A stretch of DNA of 64,000 nt, taken from Limnoperna fortunei. Taxonomy: Eukaryota; Mollusca; Bivalvia; Mytilida; Modiolidae. The stretch's first letter is position 1; every line of letters starts with the position of its first letter. The translations under genes and the position numbers were made by a program. Where the stretch lies: contig OX104125.1 in NCBI GenBank assembly GCA_944474755.1, positions 51,013,346-51,077,345 of the forward strand, written 5' to 3'. Below are positions 19,192-31,815 of this stretch, piece after piece. The notes beneath the pieces are model-generated. The model saw only the letters and a list, made by a program, of their open reading frames with translations, searched no databases and was not told the origin of the DNA.

Positions 19192-21390
19192 TAGAGGCTC
19201 CCAGGAGCCTGTAATCGCTCACCTGGAATCCAAATGACTTAAACTATATTAAAATTTTTGAAATTAACAGTTTCAGTCTAGTTGTTATAGCTTTTAAGTT
19301 ACTGTGCAAAAACTAAACATTTCTTCAAAAAATTTGTTAAATACAATAACTCCTATAAGGTGCCATCCACAATTTCTGAAAATTAAATGGTTTTTAGGCA
19401 TTGTCCTTTAGGGTACTTTAGAAATTTACAGTTTTACTCTACTAATAGGTGTGTTATAGACTAATTTATAATTAAAAAACTGTTCATATGTCCAAATTCA
19501 TAATGAAAGGGCAATAACTCCTATAAAGAGTCATCTTGCAATTTTTGGACTAAGCAATCATTTGTAGGGCTTCTATTGCTGATCATTTGTGCAATTTACA
19601 GTTTTAATCTAGCTACTATAGTTTTCAAGTTACAGGACAAAAATGGAAAATTTCTTAACAAAATTGTCATTTAAGGGCAATAACCCCTATAAGGAGTCAT
19701 CTGACAATTTCAGACCAATTAAATGAATTGTAGGGCTTTTTTGCTGATCATTTTTGCAATTTATTATTTCACTCTAGCTGCTATGGTTTTTAAGTTACAG
19801 GACAAAAACGGAAAATTTCATAAAAAATTGCAATTTAAGGGCAATAACTCCTATAAGGAGTCATCTGACAATTTCAGACCAATCAAGTGAATTGTAGGGT
19901 CTTTATTGCTGATCATTTGTGCAATTTACAGTTTCAATCTAGCTGCTATAGTTTTCAAGTTACAGGACAAAAACGGAAAATTTCATAAAAAATTGCCATT
20001 TAAGGGCAATAACTCCTATAAGGAGTCATCTGACAATTTCAGACTAATACAGTGAATTGTAAGGCTTGTATTGTTGATCATTTTTGCTATTTACAGTTTT
20101 ACTCTAGCTGTTATAGTTTTAAAGTTACAGGACAAAAACGGAAAATTTCATAAAAAATTACCATTTAAGGGCAATAACTCATATAAGGAGTCATCTGACA
20201 ATTTCAGACCAATCAAGTGAATTGTAGGGTCTTTATTGCTGATCATTTGTGCAATTTACAGTTTCAATCTAGCTGCTATAGTTTTCAAGTTACAGGACAA
20301 AAACGGAAAATTTCATAAAAAATTGCCATTTAAGGGCAATAACTCCTATAAGGAGTCATCTGACAATTTCAGACTAATACAGTGAATTGTAGGGCTTGTA
20401 TTGTTGATCATTTTTACTCTTTACAGTCTTACTCTAGCTGTTATAGTTTTAAAGTTACAGGACATAACGGAAAATTTCATAAAAAATTACCATTTAAGGG
20501 CAATAACTCATATAAGGAGTCATCTGACAATTTCAGACCAATCAAGTGAATTGTAGGGTCTTTATTGCTGATCATTTGTGCAATTTACAGTTTCAATCTA
20601 GCTGCTATAGTTTTCAAGTTACAGGACAAAAACGGAAAATTTCATAAAAAATTGCCATTTAAGGGCAATAACTCCTATAGGGAGTCATCTGACAATTTCA
20701 GACTAATACAGTGAATTGTAGGGCTTGTATTGTTGATCATTTTTGCTCTTTACAGTTTTACTCTAGCTGTTATAGTTTTAAAGTTACAGGACAAAAACGG
20801 AAAATTTCATAAAAAATTACCATTTAAGGGCAATAACTCATATAAAGAGTCATCTGACAATTTCAGACCAATCAAGTGAATTGTAGGGCTTTTATTGCTG
20901 ATCATTTTTGCCATTTACAGTTTCACTCTACCTCGTATATTTTTCAGGTTATATTGTAAATACCAAAAATTTTGTCAAAAATCGTCAAAAAAGGGCAATA
21001 ACTCCTACAAGAAGCCAATACACAACTTCGCACTAATAGCAACTATTGTAGACCTTAATGTGCTGATCAATTTGAAGTAATGGTTTTCTCTATAGCTATT
21101 ATAGTTTTTTAGATAATGATCAAAAACCTGTGTTGACCCCCATGTTCTATTTTTAGTAACAGCGGCCATATTTGTCTGTTGATCAACACCCTGGGTACAA
21201 ACTTGAAACTAGGAACCCTAAGGATGATTGTGGCCAAGTTTGAAAAAAATTGGCCCAGTGGTTTCAGAGGAGAAGATTTTTGAAAAAGTTTACGACGGAC
21301 GACGGATGACAGACGACGGACGACGGACGACAGACGACGGACGCCAAGTGATAGCAATAGCTCACATGGACCTTCGGTCCAGGTGAGCTA
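19192..21390. mobile_element. Complete AGAGGCTC element (copy B)
   Basis: Left end TAGAGGCTCCCAGGAGCCTG then GCTCACCTGG; right end TGGACCTTCGGTCCA hairpin then GGTGAGCTAA. The core is tandem copies of a roughly 170-bp unit (AAGGGCAATAACTCCTATAA, TCATCTGACAATTTCAGAC, TTACAGGACAAAAACGG), some nearly identical in pairs (about 340-bp super-period between 19.8 and 20.8 kb). A GACGACGGACG tract precedes the right hairpin. No protein is encoded, so it is non-autonomous. Confidence 0.82.
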
Positions 21391-21900
21391 AAAACAGTTC
21401 AAGAAGAATAACTGAACTCTTAAACGGTTAATCAGACAATCTTGAATCTAAAGCTATTTTTGTAGCTCTCATCATGCTCATAGAGCAGAACAATTAAGCA
21501 ATGCTAACGTTTTCTCAAGTTCTAATAATTTTTCAAGATTTTAGGGCAAAAATGGCAAAAATCATCAATTTTGACAATTAAAGGGCAATAACTCCTACAA
21601 GGAGTCATCATACAACTTTGACCTAATGAAGTGTTTTGTAGAGCATTTGATGCTGAAAAAGGAAGGTCTCTTCAGTTTTCCTATATATCTGTTATACTTT
21701 TTGAAATATAAGCCAAATATTTTTAATTTTGCCCCCCCCCCCCCCCGTTCTATTTTTAGCCATGGTGGCCATGTTGCAGGTTGTGCAAACTTGATAGAGG
21801 ACATTTTACTGATGATGTGTGCAAAGTTTCAAAGCAATTCCTTCAATGGCTTTGGAGAATATAAAGTGCATGCAAGTACATGTACATACCTGGTAATGAT
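21391..21900. repeat. Fragment of related AGAGGCTC element
   Basis: AAAGGGCAATAACTCCTACA, a run of 16 C (21732-21747), GCCATGGTGGCCATGTTGC and GATGATGTGTGCAAAGTTTC match the interior of copy A. Neither end is present. Confidence 0.65.
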
Positions 21901-22371
21901 TTCTCTGCTAAAAGTCTTATAATTGTCTGAAAATATAACTAGTTTTCTTTATTGGGTTATAAAGACAAATCAATTACATATTCCAGATTATTGGCTTATA
22001 AATTTTGTCAGCAAATTCATAAACAAGTGATAGTAAGGTAATGTTAAGTTGTTCATTGTTACTTTGTAGCAATGTTGTCAAAGATACTAGTATGTTACAA
22101 AATTGACTATCCTATACAGGACTTAACAGTGCACTAGCATTCAAACAAAAAATATTTACAATCCAAATGACTAAAATATATTGTAGAGCTTAAAATATCA
22201 TCACAAATGGAAAATGTCATACTCAATCCAGCTAAGCCCATCATCAGTACCAGTGAGTGCACCATGCTAATAGAAATTATTATCATTTAAAACATTTTCA
22301 AAAATAATAAAGCAGTAAGTTCAGACAATGATCACTGAATTAATCAATGATATTGCTGTCAGCACGAAAAT
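21901..22371. other. Non-coding spacer
   Basis: AT-rich, only short frames, no repeat recognised. Confidence 0.5.
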
Positions 22372-22708
22372 GTGGTGATACCCATGGGATTAACAGTTCA
22401 CCAGCAGAGGCATTGACACAGTGGTTGGTGGTGATACCCATGGGACTAACAGTTCACCAGCAGAGGCATTGACACAGTGGTTGGTGGTGATATCCATGGG
22501 ACTAACTGTTCACCAGCAGAGGCATTGACACAGTGGTTGGTGGTGATACCCATGGGACTAACAGTTCACCAGCAGAGGCATTGACACAGTGGTTGGTGGT
22601 GATACCCATGGGACTAACAGTTCACCAGCAGAGGCATTGACACAGTGGTTGGTGGTGATACCCATGGGACTAACAGTTCACCAGCAGAGGCATTGACACA
22701 GTGGTTGG
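22372..22708. repeat. 56-bp tandem array, six copies
   Basis: Period 56 bp with GATACCCATGGGACTAACAG and GTTCACCAGCAGAGGCATTG. Copies are nearly identical (one has TATCC and ACTGTT). It ends about 100 bp before the 21-bp satellite. Confidence 0.92.
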
Positions 22709-22808
22709 TAATATAATTTCATCAAAGATACAAGTGATACTCTACACTTTAAACCTATATCAATATATATTTTCTGATAAAAAATGCCACTGAAGCTACC
22801 AGTAGGCT

Positions 22809-23677
22809 ATACCAAGAACAAAGGGGTGGATACCAAGAACAAAGGGGTGGATAACAAGAACAAAGGGGTGGATAACAAGAACAAAGGGGTGGATAACAAG
22901 AACAAAGGGGTGGATAACAAGAACAAAGGAGTGGACTAACAAGAACAAAGGGGTGGATAACAAGAACAAAGGGGTGGATACCAAGAACAAAAGGGTGGAT
23001 AACAAGAACAAAAGGGTGGATACCAAGAACAAAGGGGTGGATAACAAGAACAAAGGGGTGGATAACAAGAACAAAGGGGTGGATAACAAGAACAAAGGGG
23101 TGGATAACAAGAACAAAGGAGTGGACTAACAAGAACAAAGGGGTGGATAACAAGAACAAAGGGGTGGATACCAAGAACAAAGGGGTGGATAACAAGAACA
23201 AAGGGGTGGATACCAAGAACAAAGGGGTGGATAACAAGAACAAAGGGGTGGATAACAAGAACAAAGGGGTGGATAACAAGAACAAAGGGGTGGACTAGCA
23301 AGAACAAAGGGGTGGATAACAAGAACAAAGGAGTGGACTAACAAGAACAAATGGGTGGATAACAAGAACAAAGGGGTGGATACCAAGAACAAAAGGGTGG
23401 ATAACAAGAACAAAGGGGTGGATACCAAGAACAAAGGGGTGGATAACAAGAACAAAGGGGTGGATAACAAGAACAAAGGGGTGGATAACAAGAACAAAGG
23501 GGTGGATAACAAGAACAAAGGGGTGGATAACAAGAACAAAGGGGTGGATAACAAGAACAAAGGGGTGGACTAACAAGAACAAAGGGGTGGATAACAAGAA
23601 CAAAGGGGTGGATAACAAGAACAAAGGGGTGGATAACAAGAACAAGGGATGATAACAAGAACAAAGGGGTGGATAAC
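22809..23677. repeat. 21-bp satellite, left block
   Basis: About 41 copies of a 21-bp unit (core AACAAGAACAAAGGGGTGG). 22-bp variants ending GGACTAAC or GGACTAGC are interspersed and recur about 190 bp apart, a small higher-order pattern. Variants with GGATACC are frequent; the AAACAGG variant of the right block is absent. The period of 7 codons creates open frames on both strands, without other coding evidence. It is cut at 23677 by the AGAGGCTC element. Confidence 0.93.
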
Positions 23678-23909
23678 TAGAGGCTCTTAACAGCCTGTAT
23701 CGCTCACCTGACTTACAAAAAAAACTTTTTAAAACAAGACTTTTCTTGCAAATTTTGATATTAAATGCTAAATAGTTTATGTGAAGATGCTATTTCTATG
23801 AATGTTGCCATGTTGAATTAACAATCAGCAGTAGGAGAGTTTCTGAGAAGAAGCAGTTTTTATGTTTTTTCATAGGTTAGTTTGTTAAGTGATGTTCCAT
23901 GGTGGCAGC

Positions 23910-23912
23910 AAT
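23910..23912. repeat. Left 3-bp TSD of CACTA element
   Basis: AAT directly before CACTACAAACACC, matching AAT at 40184-40186. Joining the flanks gives GGTGGCAGCAATCTTG, which aligns with GTGGCCACCATCTTGG at 40489 in the same host element, so the empty site can be inferred cleanly. Confidence 0.8.
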
Positions 23913-24892
23913 CACTACAAACACCAAAACCTTAATTCCCGCAGAAAACCTAAATCTCAGGGGGAAAACCTTAATTTTTTAAGTAATCCCGTTAAAATTA
24001 AGTGTTGGTTTTTTAAATTAAGGTTGTCACCGGGAAATTAAGGTTTTCCCTCGGAGATTAAGGTTTTCCCACGGAGATTACGGTTTTTTGTTGATTGGAC
24101 CCCTGGGTCGGTTTTAAGCCATCTGGCATTGTTGTTGATAACGATCATCAGTTACTCTGCAGATTTATGACAATGGTTATAAAGCTATATATTTATGTAT
24201 AAAATTTATTCTTGTCCAAAATAAATATGTATACGAATATCCCAAAATAAAAATGCATGAACGTGAATGCATTTTCTATCAACTTTATTTCAGAAAAGGC
24301 GTATATTTTAAAATATTATTATACAAATTATTAAAATATAATTTTTAAGTAACGGTTAAGTTATTATTTTTCCATTTGAAGATCGGTAGGTAAGAAATAT
24401 AGAACAAATCAATACACGGACCGAACTTGTAATACACATCCGCCATACTGTTTGTTTATCTGTACAAAATGAAAGGAATAAAGGACGGATATTAAATTAT
24501 TTTTAATTATTTGTTTTTTATTCGCAGGTTTCTGGTAAGTTGTTGGTATTCATATTGTTGTTAAACAAAATCTAACATGTTGTTTATTTTGCATTTTTAA
24601 CCTTTCTTCGTTTTAGCTTTATATTTTTATTTTCACTTGTTATTATTACGTTCGGTTTCTAATGATTTGATTTTTTTGTATTGTCGATTTTATTTGTTTA
24701 ATTCAAATTATGTTAATTGTTAATAAAATTAAATGTGTTATGTGTTTTGCATTCATAACAAATTCTTAGTTTTTACTTTATAAACATTTATTTTTTTTTA
24801 TTTTTAATTTGCTCAGAAATTTATTTTCAATACAAAGCACATTTTCGCTGTTTTCTGTTATTTTCTATTCAGCTTTAAATTGTTTCAATTTA
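23913..24892 (+). repeat. CACTA left terminal inverted repeat
   Basis: About 980 bp, with subterminal TTAAGG/CCTTAA motifs in the first 190 bp. It is complementary to 39205-40183 through landmarks such as GTTGATTGGACCCCTGGGT, GGCATTGTTGTTGATAACG and AATACAAAGCAC. Scattered mismatches and small indels separate the arms, so the element is not brand new. Confidence 0.85.
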
Positions 24893-25648
24893 TAAGTTTA
24901 ATTGGTATTACAGCTGTGTAAATTTATTAATTTTTTTGTTTTTCTTGAACTGAAATTAGCGGTGTTTTTTAATCGATACTAGTTTATTTATAATTATTTC
25001 AAATCTTGAGACAAAAATGAATACATGCGTCCATTAACTTAAACGAAATCCTCTAGTCAGGTGCAGCTCTTATGCCCTTCCGTCGAATATCATCGGAAAA
25101 TCAAAGAATAATCGACTAATTAGAATATTCTTTACATTAATTTGACAAAAATTTCCAAATTGTTAATGTTAACATTTCTTCGTTTTTTTTTCAATTTTTT
25201 AAAATTTATTTTTTATTTCTTATATATAATTATGTTCGTGTTTTTAAGTATTTTTATTGCTTTATTATGGCCTTTAGTTGAAGACCTTAGTACATTGTAT
25301 CCAAGAGAAATTGTGCAAAGTTAGATCCACCATCCTATAACAGGAGAGGACGATTTGTGTTTTTTAGTTTAAAATGTAATCTTTGTAATGTTCGTTAAGT
25401 TCACGAAACAATTACTGTTGTTACATTTTGTTGGTTTTTTTTAAATCTATATTTTTATAGTTTTATATGTTCATAATTTGAAATGTTTACTCTAAGATTA
25501 TGCAATAAACTTACTGAGATGGTCTCTTCTTTACTTCTATACAATTGCTACAACGAAGGGTTAGTTTCTGCCTTACAGCCATCTTTAATCATCTGTTACG
25601 CATGTTGCATCAAAGTGCACTTAGTAACAGATTTTCCATTGTTCACGT
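24893..25648. other. CACTA interior, non-coding
   Basis: Very AT-rich. A 60-codon plus frame at 25142 is Phe/Leu-rich and low in complexity, with no transposase motif. Nothing else recognised. Confidence 0.55.
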
Positions 25649-25700
25649 CCTGAATATAGCTGAAATATTGCTTGCTGGACGTTAAACAACAATCAATCAA
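25649..25700 (+). mobile_element. Tail fragment of second SINE family
   Basis: CCTGAATATAGCTGAAATAT, TGCTTGCTGGACGTTAAAC and AATCAATCAA, complementary to 7902-7962. No head is present. Confidence 0.6.
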
Positions 25701-26000
25701 TTGTAACGAATACAGGAGGAACAATAACACATGTACCGATCCATAGTTAAATTCTGACAAAGCTTTTTTATATACTGTCGGTAGTATTTTCTCAATATTG
25801 TTCGTTTTTACAAGTTCTTCTTCTCTAGTACAGAAACACCATCAACTAGTTGAGGATTACGTTCCGGCGCATGCTGAAAGAGTTTCGTTTCATTTTTTGA
25901 AATAGATTTTTGTATTTACAATTTTTTTTTTAAATTATATTATTTATTTAAATTTTACATTTTTTTTTTAGATTTACTATAAGATAAAAACATGTAATTA

Positions 26001-26850
26001 CTATTTAAGGTGAGGGTATGTATCAAGGAGGACTTGGTGAGTAAGTGCTTCCTTGAAGCTGTCAGTGGAATTTATGTTTGCAATTGTTGATGGTAGTTTG
26101 TTCCAATCTTTAATTGTTTGGCAGAAAAAGGAAAATTTGTAGCTGTCTTTGTTGCACGATAGTTGTCTATATGTATGTTCATGGGTGGATCTGGTTTTAG
26201 CCTGGCTTTTTATTAAGATGTTTTCTGCTGGGATTTCAACCTGATGGTGTATGATCTTATGAAACATTTGCAGTCTAGTTTTAATTCTTCGTTCTTGTAA
26301 GGTTGGCCAATTTAGTTGTGTCATCATGTCTGTCACACTACTGGTATTATGGTATCTGTGACAGACATATCTAGCTGCTCTTCGTTGTATACGTTCTAGT
26401 GAGTTTATGTTTTCAGTCGTATGTGGGTCCCAGACAGTGCAGCAGTATTCAAGTTTTGGTCGAACTAGTGACTGATAAGCACGTTCTTTGATGGTTGTTG
26501 ATTTGACCTTAAGGTTTCGTTTTACAAATGCTAATGTTTTGTTGGCTTTTGCTGCAGTTTGTTGTATGTGTGCATTCCATTTTAGATCTGATGATAGTGT
26601 TATGCCAAGATATTTTGCAGTTTGTACAGTTTCTAGAATATGGCCGGACATGTTGTAGTAGAAGTGAGTTGGCTTTTTCTTTGTTGTTATTCGCATGATG
26701 TTACATTTGTCTGGGTGGAATTGCATAAGCCAGTCATGTTCCCATTTAATAGCGGCTTCAAGGTCCTCTTGTAGTTTTAGGCAGTCGTTTTGAGATGTGA
26801 TATTTATATAAATGATGCTGTCATCTGCAAAGAGTCTGATTTTGCTGTGT
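26001..26850 (-). pseudogene. LINE RT C-terminal part after frameshift
   Basis: The frame carries [11 protein letters not shown] (catalytic Asp pair), then KYLGITLSSDLKWNAHI and RRAARYVCHRYH, ending at a stop near 26001. It belongs to the 26821-29526 frame but is offset by one base near 26850, in the A-rich codons after INDLPKT. One indel is enough to inactivate the RT. Confidence 0.85.
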
Positions 26851-29526
26851 TTTAGGTAGATCGTTAATGTAAATTAGGAAAAGTATTGGGCCTAGTACAG
26901 TGCCCTGGGGTACGCCAGATGTAACAGGAATTTTTGAAGATGTTGAATTTTCTAAAAGTACAGTTTGAGTTCTGTTTGATAAGAAAGATTTGATCCAGTT
27001 TGTTGTTTGTTCATTTATGCCAAAATATTTAAGTTTGTATATTAGTCGTTTGTGTGGAACTTTGTCGAAGGCTTTTGCGAAATCCATTATTATCAGGTCA
27101 GTTTGAATGTTTTTGTTGTTATTTTCTGTGAGTTCGTGAACCAGAGATAGAACTTGGGATTCGCAAGATCTGTTTGCCCTGAAGCCGTGCTGAAGATCAT
27201 ATAGTATTTTATTTGTTTCGAGGTGGTTCATCATGTTGCTGGCAAGGATGTGTTCCATGATCTTACATGCGATACAAGTTAAGGAAATTGGTCTATAGTT
27301 TCCCGGGTGATGTTTGTCCCCTTTTTTAAACACGGGTGTCACATTTGCATGGTTCCAGTCTGATGGTACTTTTTCTTGTTCTAGTGATTTATTGTAAATA
27401 ATGGTGAGAATGTCTGTACAGATGTCAATGTTTTCTTTAAGTATCATACCTGCGATGTTATCAGGTCCAGTGGCTTTCTTAGGGTTTATATTTTTTAATA
27501 GTTTATGAACTCCTTCTCGGTAGATCTTAAAAGCGTTCATTTTGGGGTGTGTACTGTGCCCTTTATTTGGTATGGTCGTGTCAGTTTCTGATGTGAAAGC
27601 AGATTGGAATTGCTTGTTCAGTATATTTGCTTTGTCTTCAGGGTTTGTATGAAGAACTCCTTCACTCCTTAATGGTGCAATGCCGGTGTTTTCATTTTTC
27701 TGGCTTTTAATAAAAGTGAAAAGATTTTTTGGCTGTTTCTTGTATTTGATGTTGTCAGGTTCTTTTATTTCTGTATCAAATATTACATTTTCTACGTATG
27801 TCCAATAGGCATTTCTCATTTCTTTTTGTAATTTTGTTTTAACCTTTTTGTATCCAGCTGTATATGTAGGGTTTTTCTTCTTCTTATTGTAGAGTTTGTT
27901 TTTCTTTTTGATTAGCCTTTTTAGATCTCTATTTAGCCATGGTAGTTTAGACTTTTTCCCGAGCGTCTTTTTAGGGATATGTTTGTCAATTGTTTCTAGT
28001 GTGTCATTTTTGAATTTTGACCACAGTTCGTCTATTGTCATGTTTGTTTGATTTTCTTTCAGATGTTTGTAAGTGTTGTTTAGGTCTTTTTCAATTTCTT
28101 TCCAGTTTGCCTTTTTGTATATAACAACCTTGTGTGGTATTTGGTTTGTGTTTGGCATTTTAAAGTTTATTTCACTGAAAATAATGTCATGGTCACTGTG
28201 ACCCACCGGTGGAAGGGTTTCGATTCTGTTGATATGAGATGGATTTGACATACAGAGTAGGTCTAAGATTCGATCATTTCTTGTCTTTTTGTCTACAACT
28301 TGTGTTAGATTGTTGTCATTTAGGATGTCTAATAATTGGTTGTGTAGGTCTTGGTCTGGTTTGCCTGGTGTTACTGATGGGATACTCCAGTTAATGTGAC
28401 CTAGATTGAAATCTCCACTTAGCCAGATGTTTGCATTTGTGTTTTTGCATACATTTTGGAGTGAGTCATTTAGTTGTTTTAAAGATTCGCCTTTATCTGA
28501 TGGTGGACGGTAGTAAGTGCCTACATATGTGGTTTTGTTGTCTGATGATGTTATTTTTGCCCAAACAATTTCACAGTTGGTTGTTTCAGTTTGTACTTTG
28601 GAGGATGTGATTTTATTTGAGATTGCAATGAGAACGCCTCCATAACCGTCTTCTCTACATTTATCGTATATGGTAAATTTTGATGGTGAAATGTACTCAT
28701 ATGGTGAGATGTCTTTGTTGAGCCAAGTTTCAGTACCAAATATCAAGTCTGGATTGCATGACTGTATAATTTGTTGTATTTCTGGTTTTTTATTTTTCAT
28801 CGACTGGAAGTTTATGGTGAGAACTCTGAGTGGGGTCTGATCTTTATGCTTTGTTTTTGATCTGGTGTTTTTATTCTTCTGTTGATTTTTAGGTATTGGT
28901 GATGATGTGTATGATGGCAGTCCAATGTTTTCACAGTAATTTTTTGAGTCATCTAACTCTGAGTATATATTTGATGTTTCTATTGTGGTGTTAAAAAATG
29001 TGGTTGAAAAGTTTGGCATACCACACCATAAGCACTCCCAATAAAGGTTACTGTTTTCTGATAGAATGTTGTACATTTGGTCGGTTATGCCCTGGCAGTT
29101 TATGTGGTACCATTTTCCACAGTCTGGGTTGTCACAACATATTCCCTTATCATTCCATGTGACCTCTTGTTCACATGTGCCGCATGGATATTTTGTTGTG
29201 TTTGTAGGGCCAGGATTTGGTTCTGGTGCATATGAGTTTGATATGAGTAAACTACATAGGTATGTGAGCACTAATTTATCATACTTTATCAATGATGTTT
29301 TTGGTTTGTAATGTATTATCAAACAAGTATGTAAAGTTGACTTACTTGTAACTTGAGCTGACAATGTTACTGACCATGATGTTCTGTCTGGCGATTCCTT
29401 GTTTACGTTGATGCTATTTTTTATACCTAACACATGTTTGCAGTGAACTGATTTGTCTAAGTTCAGCGAATTTGCAAGGACAGTCGCTATGAAAACTGTT
29501 GTGAGGATGTTGTTTACAATGTTCAT
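26821..29526 (-). pseudogene. LINE polyprotein: 2A-like, PHD, endonuclease, RT fingers/palm
   Basis: Just over 900 codons from the first ATG. The PHD-like finger is at about residues 110-170, the APE endonuclease about 230-450 with GDFNLGH and SDHD catalytic motifs, and the RT from about residue 650. The frame stops after [15 protein letters not shown] because of the frameshift. Family placement in the jockey superfamily (CR1/L2-like) rests on the PHD-EN-RT order and motif style; the exact clade is not determined. No other defect is obvious, so the copy is young. Confidence 0.87.
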
Positions 29527-29645
29527 GTTGTGCAATGAGACAGGTTCAAAGGCAGAAGATAGCAGGAAGTTAGTACAGACAGACTTACAGATTAATCTTC
29601 GTTCCCTGGGCGACTCGGGGTTACGGGATCTGCCTCACGTTTAGC

Positions 29646-29947
29646 CTGTGTACTTTTTTGATCGATTTTTTGTTTACTTCCGGCTTGGTCATGTGACCAA
29701 TTTATGGCGGTAGCGACTGTCAAATTTTACAATTTTAACAATTTTTGGTCGGATTGTTTTTGGATCGAAAGAATCAGGAATATGATTTCTAGAGTATCTG
29801 GTTACCGTTTCTTATTGATGAGATGGTTTGGAATAGCTTTTGTTTTGAGAAATTAACAATTTAGTGGAGCCCAAATTTTCAATGGCTACTCTTTCAGACA
29901 TGCGCAATCCAGTTTTTGACCCCTGAAGTTAACTCAATAAAAATCGA
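29646..29947. other. CACTA interior, non-coding
   Basis: 302 bp between the LINE and a family-2 element. No feature recognised. Confidence 0.5.
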
Positions 29948-30312
29948 AGAATGTGTCCATAGGACACAGATGCCCACGCTAAATGAAGTCCCAAACAGGA
30001 AGTAGTTTTCCGACAGATCTGAAAGTTGTTTAGGACGTACAACTTGTGATACTGAACCACCCTGCCAAATTTCAAACTGTTCTAATGTACAGTTTCTGAG
30101 AGAAGCTTGACGGAAATTCGTACATACGGACGGACGTATTTACGTACAAATGAAGTCCCAAACAGGAAGTAGTTGTCCGACAGGTCTGAAAGTCGCTTAG
30201 GAAGTACAACTTGTGATACTGAACCACCCTGCCAAATTTCAAAATTGTTCTCATGTACAGTTTCTGAGAAAAGCTTGACGGAAATTTGTGCGGACGGATA
30301 GACATGAGTAAA

Positions 30313-30321
30313 ACTTAATTC
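30313..30321. repeat. Left 9-bp TSD of internal TIR element
   Basis: ACTTAATTC, repeated at 35133-35141. It is part of the family-2 right end (ACTTAATGTCC at 18770 in another copy), so the target is known. Confidence 0.75.
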
Positions 30322-30678
30322 CAATCTAATTAAAATTAAATCTTTCACTTGCTCCCCCCTTTTTGTTATAGGTCGCTGCGTTGTAAGATCTAACAACATC
30401 GCATTACAGGTCACGTCAGGGGTCAAAATTTTTAATTTTGATCGTCCAATCAAATTTTAGTTCGAGTTGAGTGATTCGACCAATCAAATTCTGGTTTGTA
30501 TATCACACTAGGCTTTAGTGTCAAAATGGCGATGTCCGATGCATTTTTGCGGTCTGAAAAGTTTTACAAACTATTTTAGTACTCGAGAACTCAAAGAATG
30601 ATGTTGGATTGTATAGAGAAAGAAATGGTTGCGTTGCCGTTCTTCCTAAAGCGTTAGGGAAATTCTTTCCACTTCAAT

Positions 30679-30818
30679 ATGTATCATTTACATTCCAATG
30701 AAGAAAAAGATGAACAAATCGTCATCGCGCTATTTGAGAGATGTTGGTCTGCTTTTGATATTGCTTGTGGAGAATCAAGTAAACAGAAGTTCAAAACTGA
30801 ACGGCAGCATAGAAAGGT
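30679..30818 (+). pseudogene. Exon-like block 1 in TIR-element cargo
   Basis: The frame reads MYHLHSNEEKDEQIVIALFE and then CWSAFDIACGESSKQKF, reaching a possible donor AAAG/GTCAGTACG at 30819. A different frame just upstream (GLYRERNGCVAVLPKALGKF) also looks protein-like, which suggests a frameshifted old exon. No family recognised. Confidence 0.35.
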
Positions 30819-31160
30819 CAGTACGTAAATTATATACGAAAATATGAACTTTTTTCACAATAAGGAGCGAATTTTTTAACAAGAAAAAAGGGGGAGGGGA
30901 ATTACATACGATGAACATACAACATGGTATCATGGTATATGACATTCATGGCTTGTGAGTGTCAGAAAAAATTTAAGGTACATTGATCACCACTAATGAA
31001 ACGCCATCTCATTTGTAAAACAGAGTTGTGGATTTTTTGTTCTAAAAATTATTTGTCCAAAAATGTGTGTGAAAATCAATGCTACAAATAAAATAGTTAT
31101 ATAGTTATTCAAGTCACTTAATACATGTATAAATTAACATTATCAACAATTTCATTTCAG

Positions 31161-31310
31161 ATTTCTGAAAATATCACAATATCAAAGACAGATTTATAGA
31201 TATCATTTGTGCATCACCAAGTCTAGCTGGTGACCCTGTATGGAGAAGCAATTTTCAAAAGTTCCAAGTTTCTGTTCAAATTAGATGAGTTTCACACATG
31301 ATGCCAACTT
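31161..31310 (+). pseudogene. Exon-like block 2 in TIR-element cargo
   Basis: A segment between acceptor-like TCATTTCAG (ending 31160) and donor-like CTTG/GTAAGTG (31311). It has stops in every frame I tried over its full length, so it is either a decayed exon or part of a non-coding transcript. Confidence 0.25.
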
Positions 31311-31815
31311 GGTAAGTGGAATGTTTACATCTTGTTTTTTTTAATCTACTAGTATTTTGTAAATAAAATTTTAACTTGTATAGATCTTCATAAAGTGGAT
31401 TGTTATTTATAAGTAACTTCACCACATAGATGCATTCTTATATTCTGCATGAAAGTAATTAAAATGCAATATTAATAATCAAGAATTGAAAAGAGTGCAG
31501 TGACATGCAGTTTAAAAAAATAAGCATTTAAAATTTATTCACAATACTAAATATGGTTTACATTTATGATGTGACCATTGTTTAGATAAATACATGTACC
31601 TTGATTTCTAACAGCATAAGGATAGCTTGTAAACTTGGTTCATTGGCTACATGTATGATTAAAGGTGCTAATCAATTTGTAACTTTGAATTATAGGGAAT
31701 AAACTTGATACACATAAAGAATTTCTTCTTTAACGAATGTTATAGAAAATTTAAGTTCATATTTTCTTCCAAGCGACTGCTCTTATTTTCTCATGTTTTC
31801 AATTGTTTAAACAGG

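Larger units (their letters stand above)
25920..29645 (-). mobile_element. LINE with PHD, endonuclease and RT (jockey/CR1-like)
   Basis: Non-LTR retrotransposon inside the CACTA element. The main frame starts at an ATG at 29526. In order it shows a hydrophobic N terminus, a 2A-like PEPNPGP (29206-29226), a PHD-type finger (PCGTCEQEV...[18 protein letters not shown]), an APE endonuclease ([45 protein letters not shown]) and an RT ([55 protein letters not shown]). A frameshift near 26850 splits the RT just before the catalytic FADD, which lies in the downstream frame ending at 26001. The thumb and C-terminal region (YLGITLSSDLKW, PKLEYCCTVWDP) is intact. The 5' UTR-like sequence reaches about 29645; the 3' end near 25920 is approximate. 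Confidence 0.88.

Noticed and set aside
22755..23664. Hydrophobic and Lys-rich repeat proteins in the 21-bp satellite
   Set aside because: Same artefact: 21 bp is seven codons, so several frames remain open on both strands. The right block (41.2-44.1 kb) shows the same.
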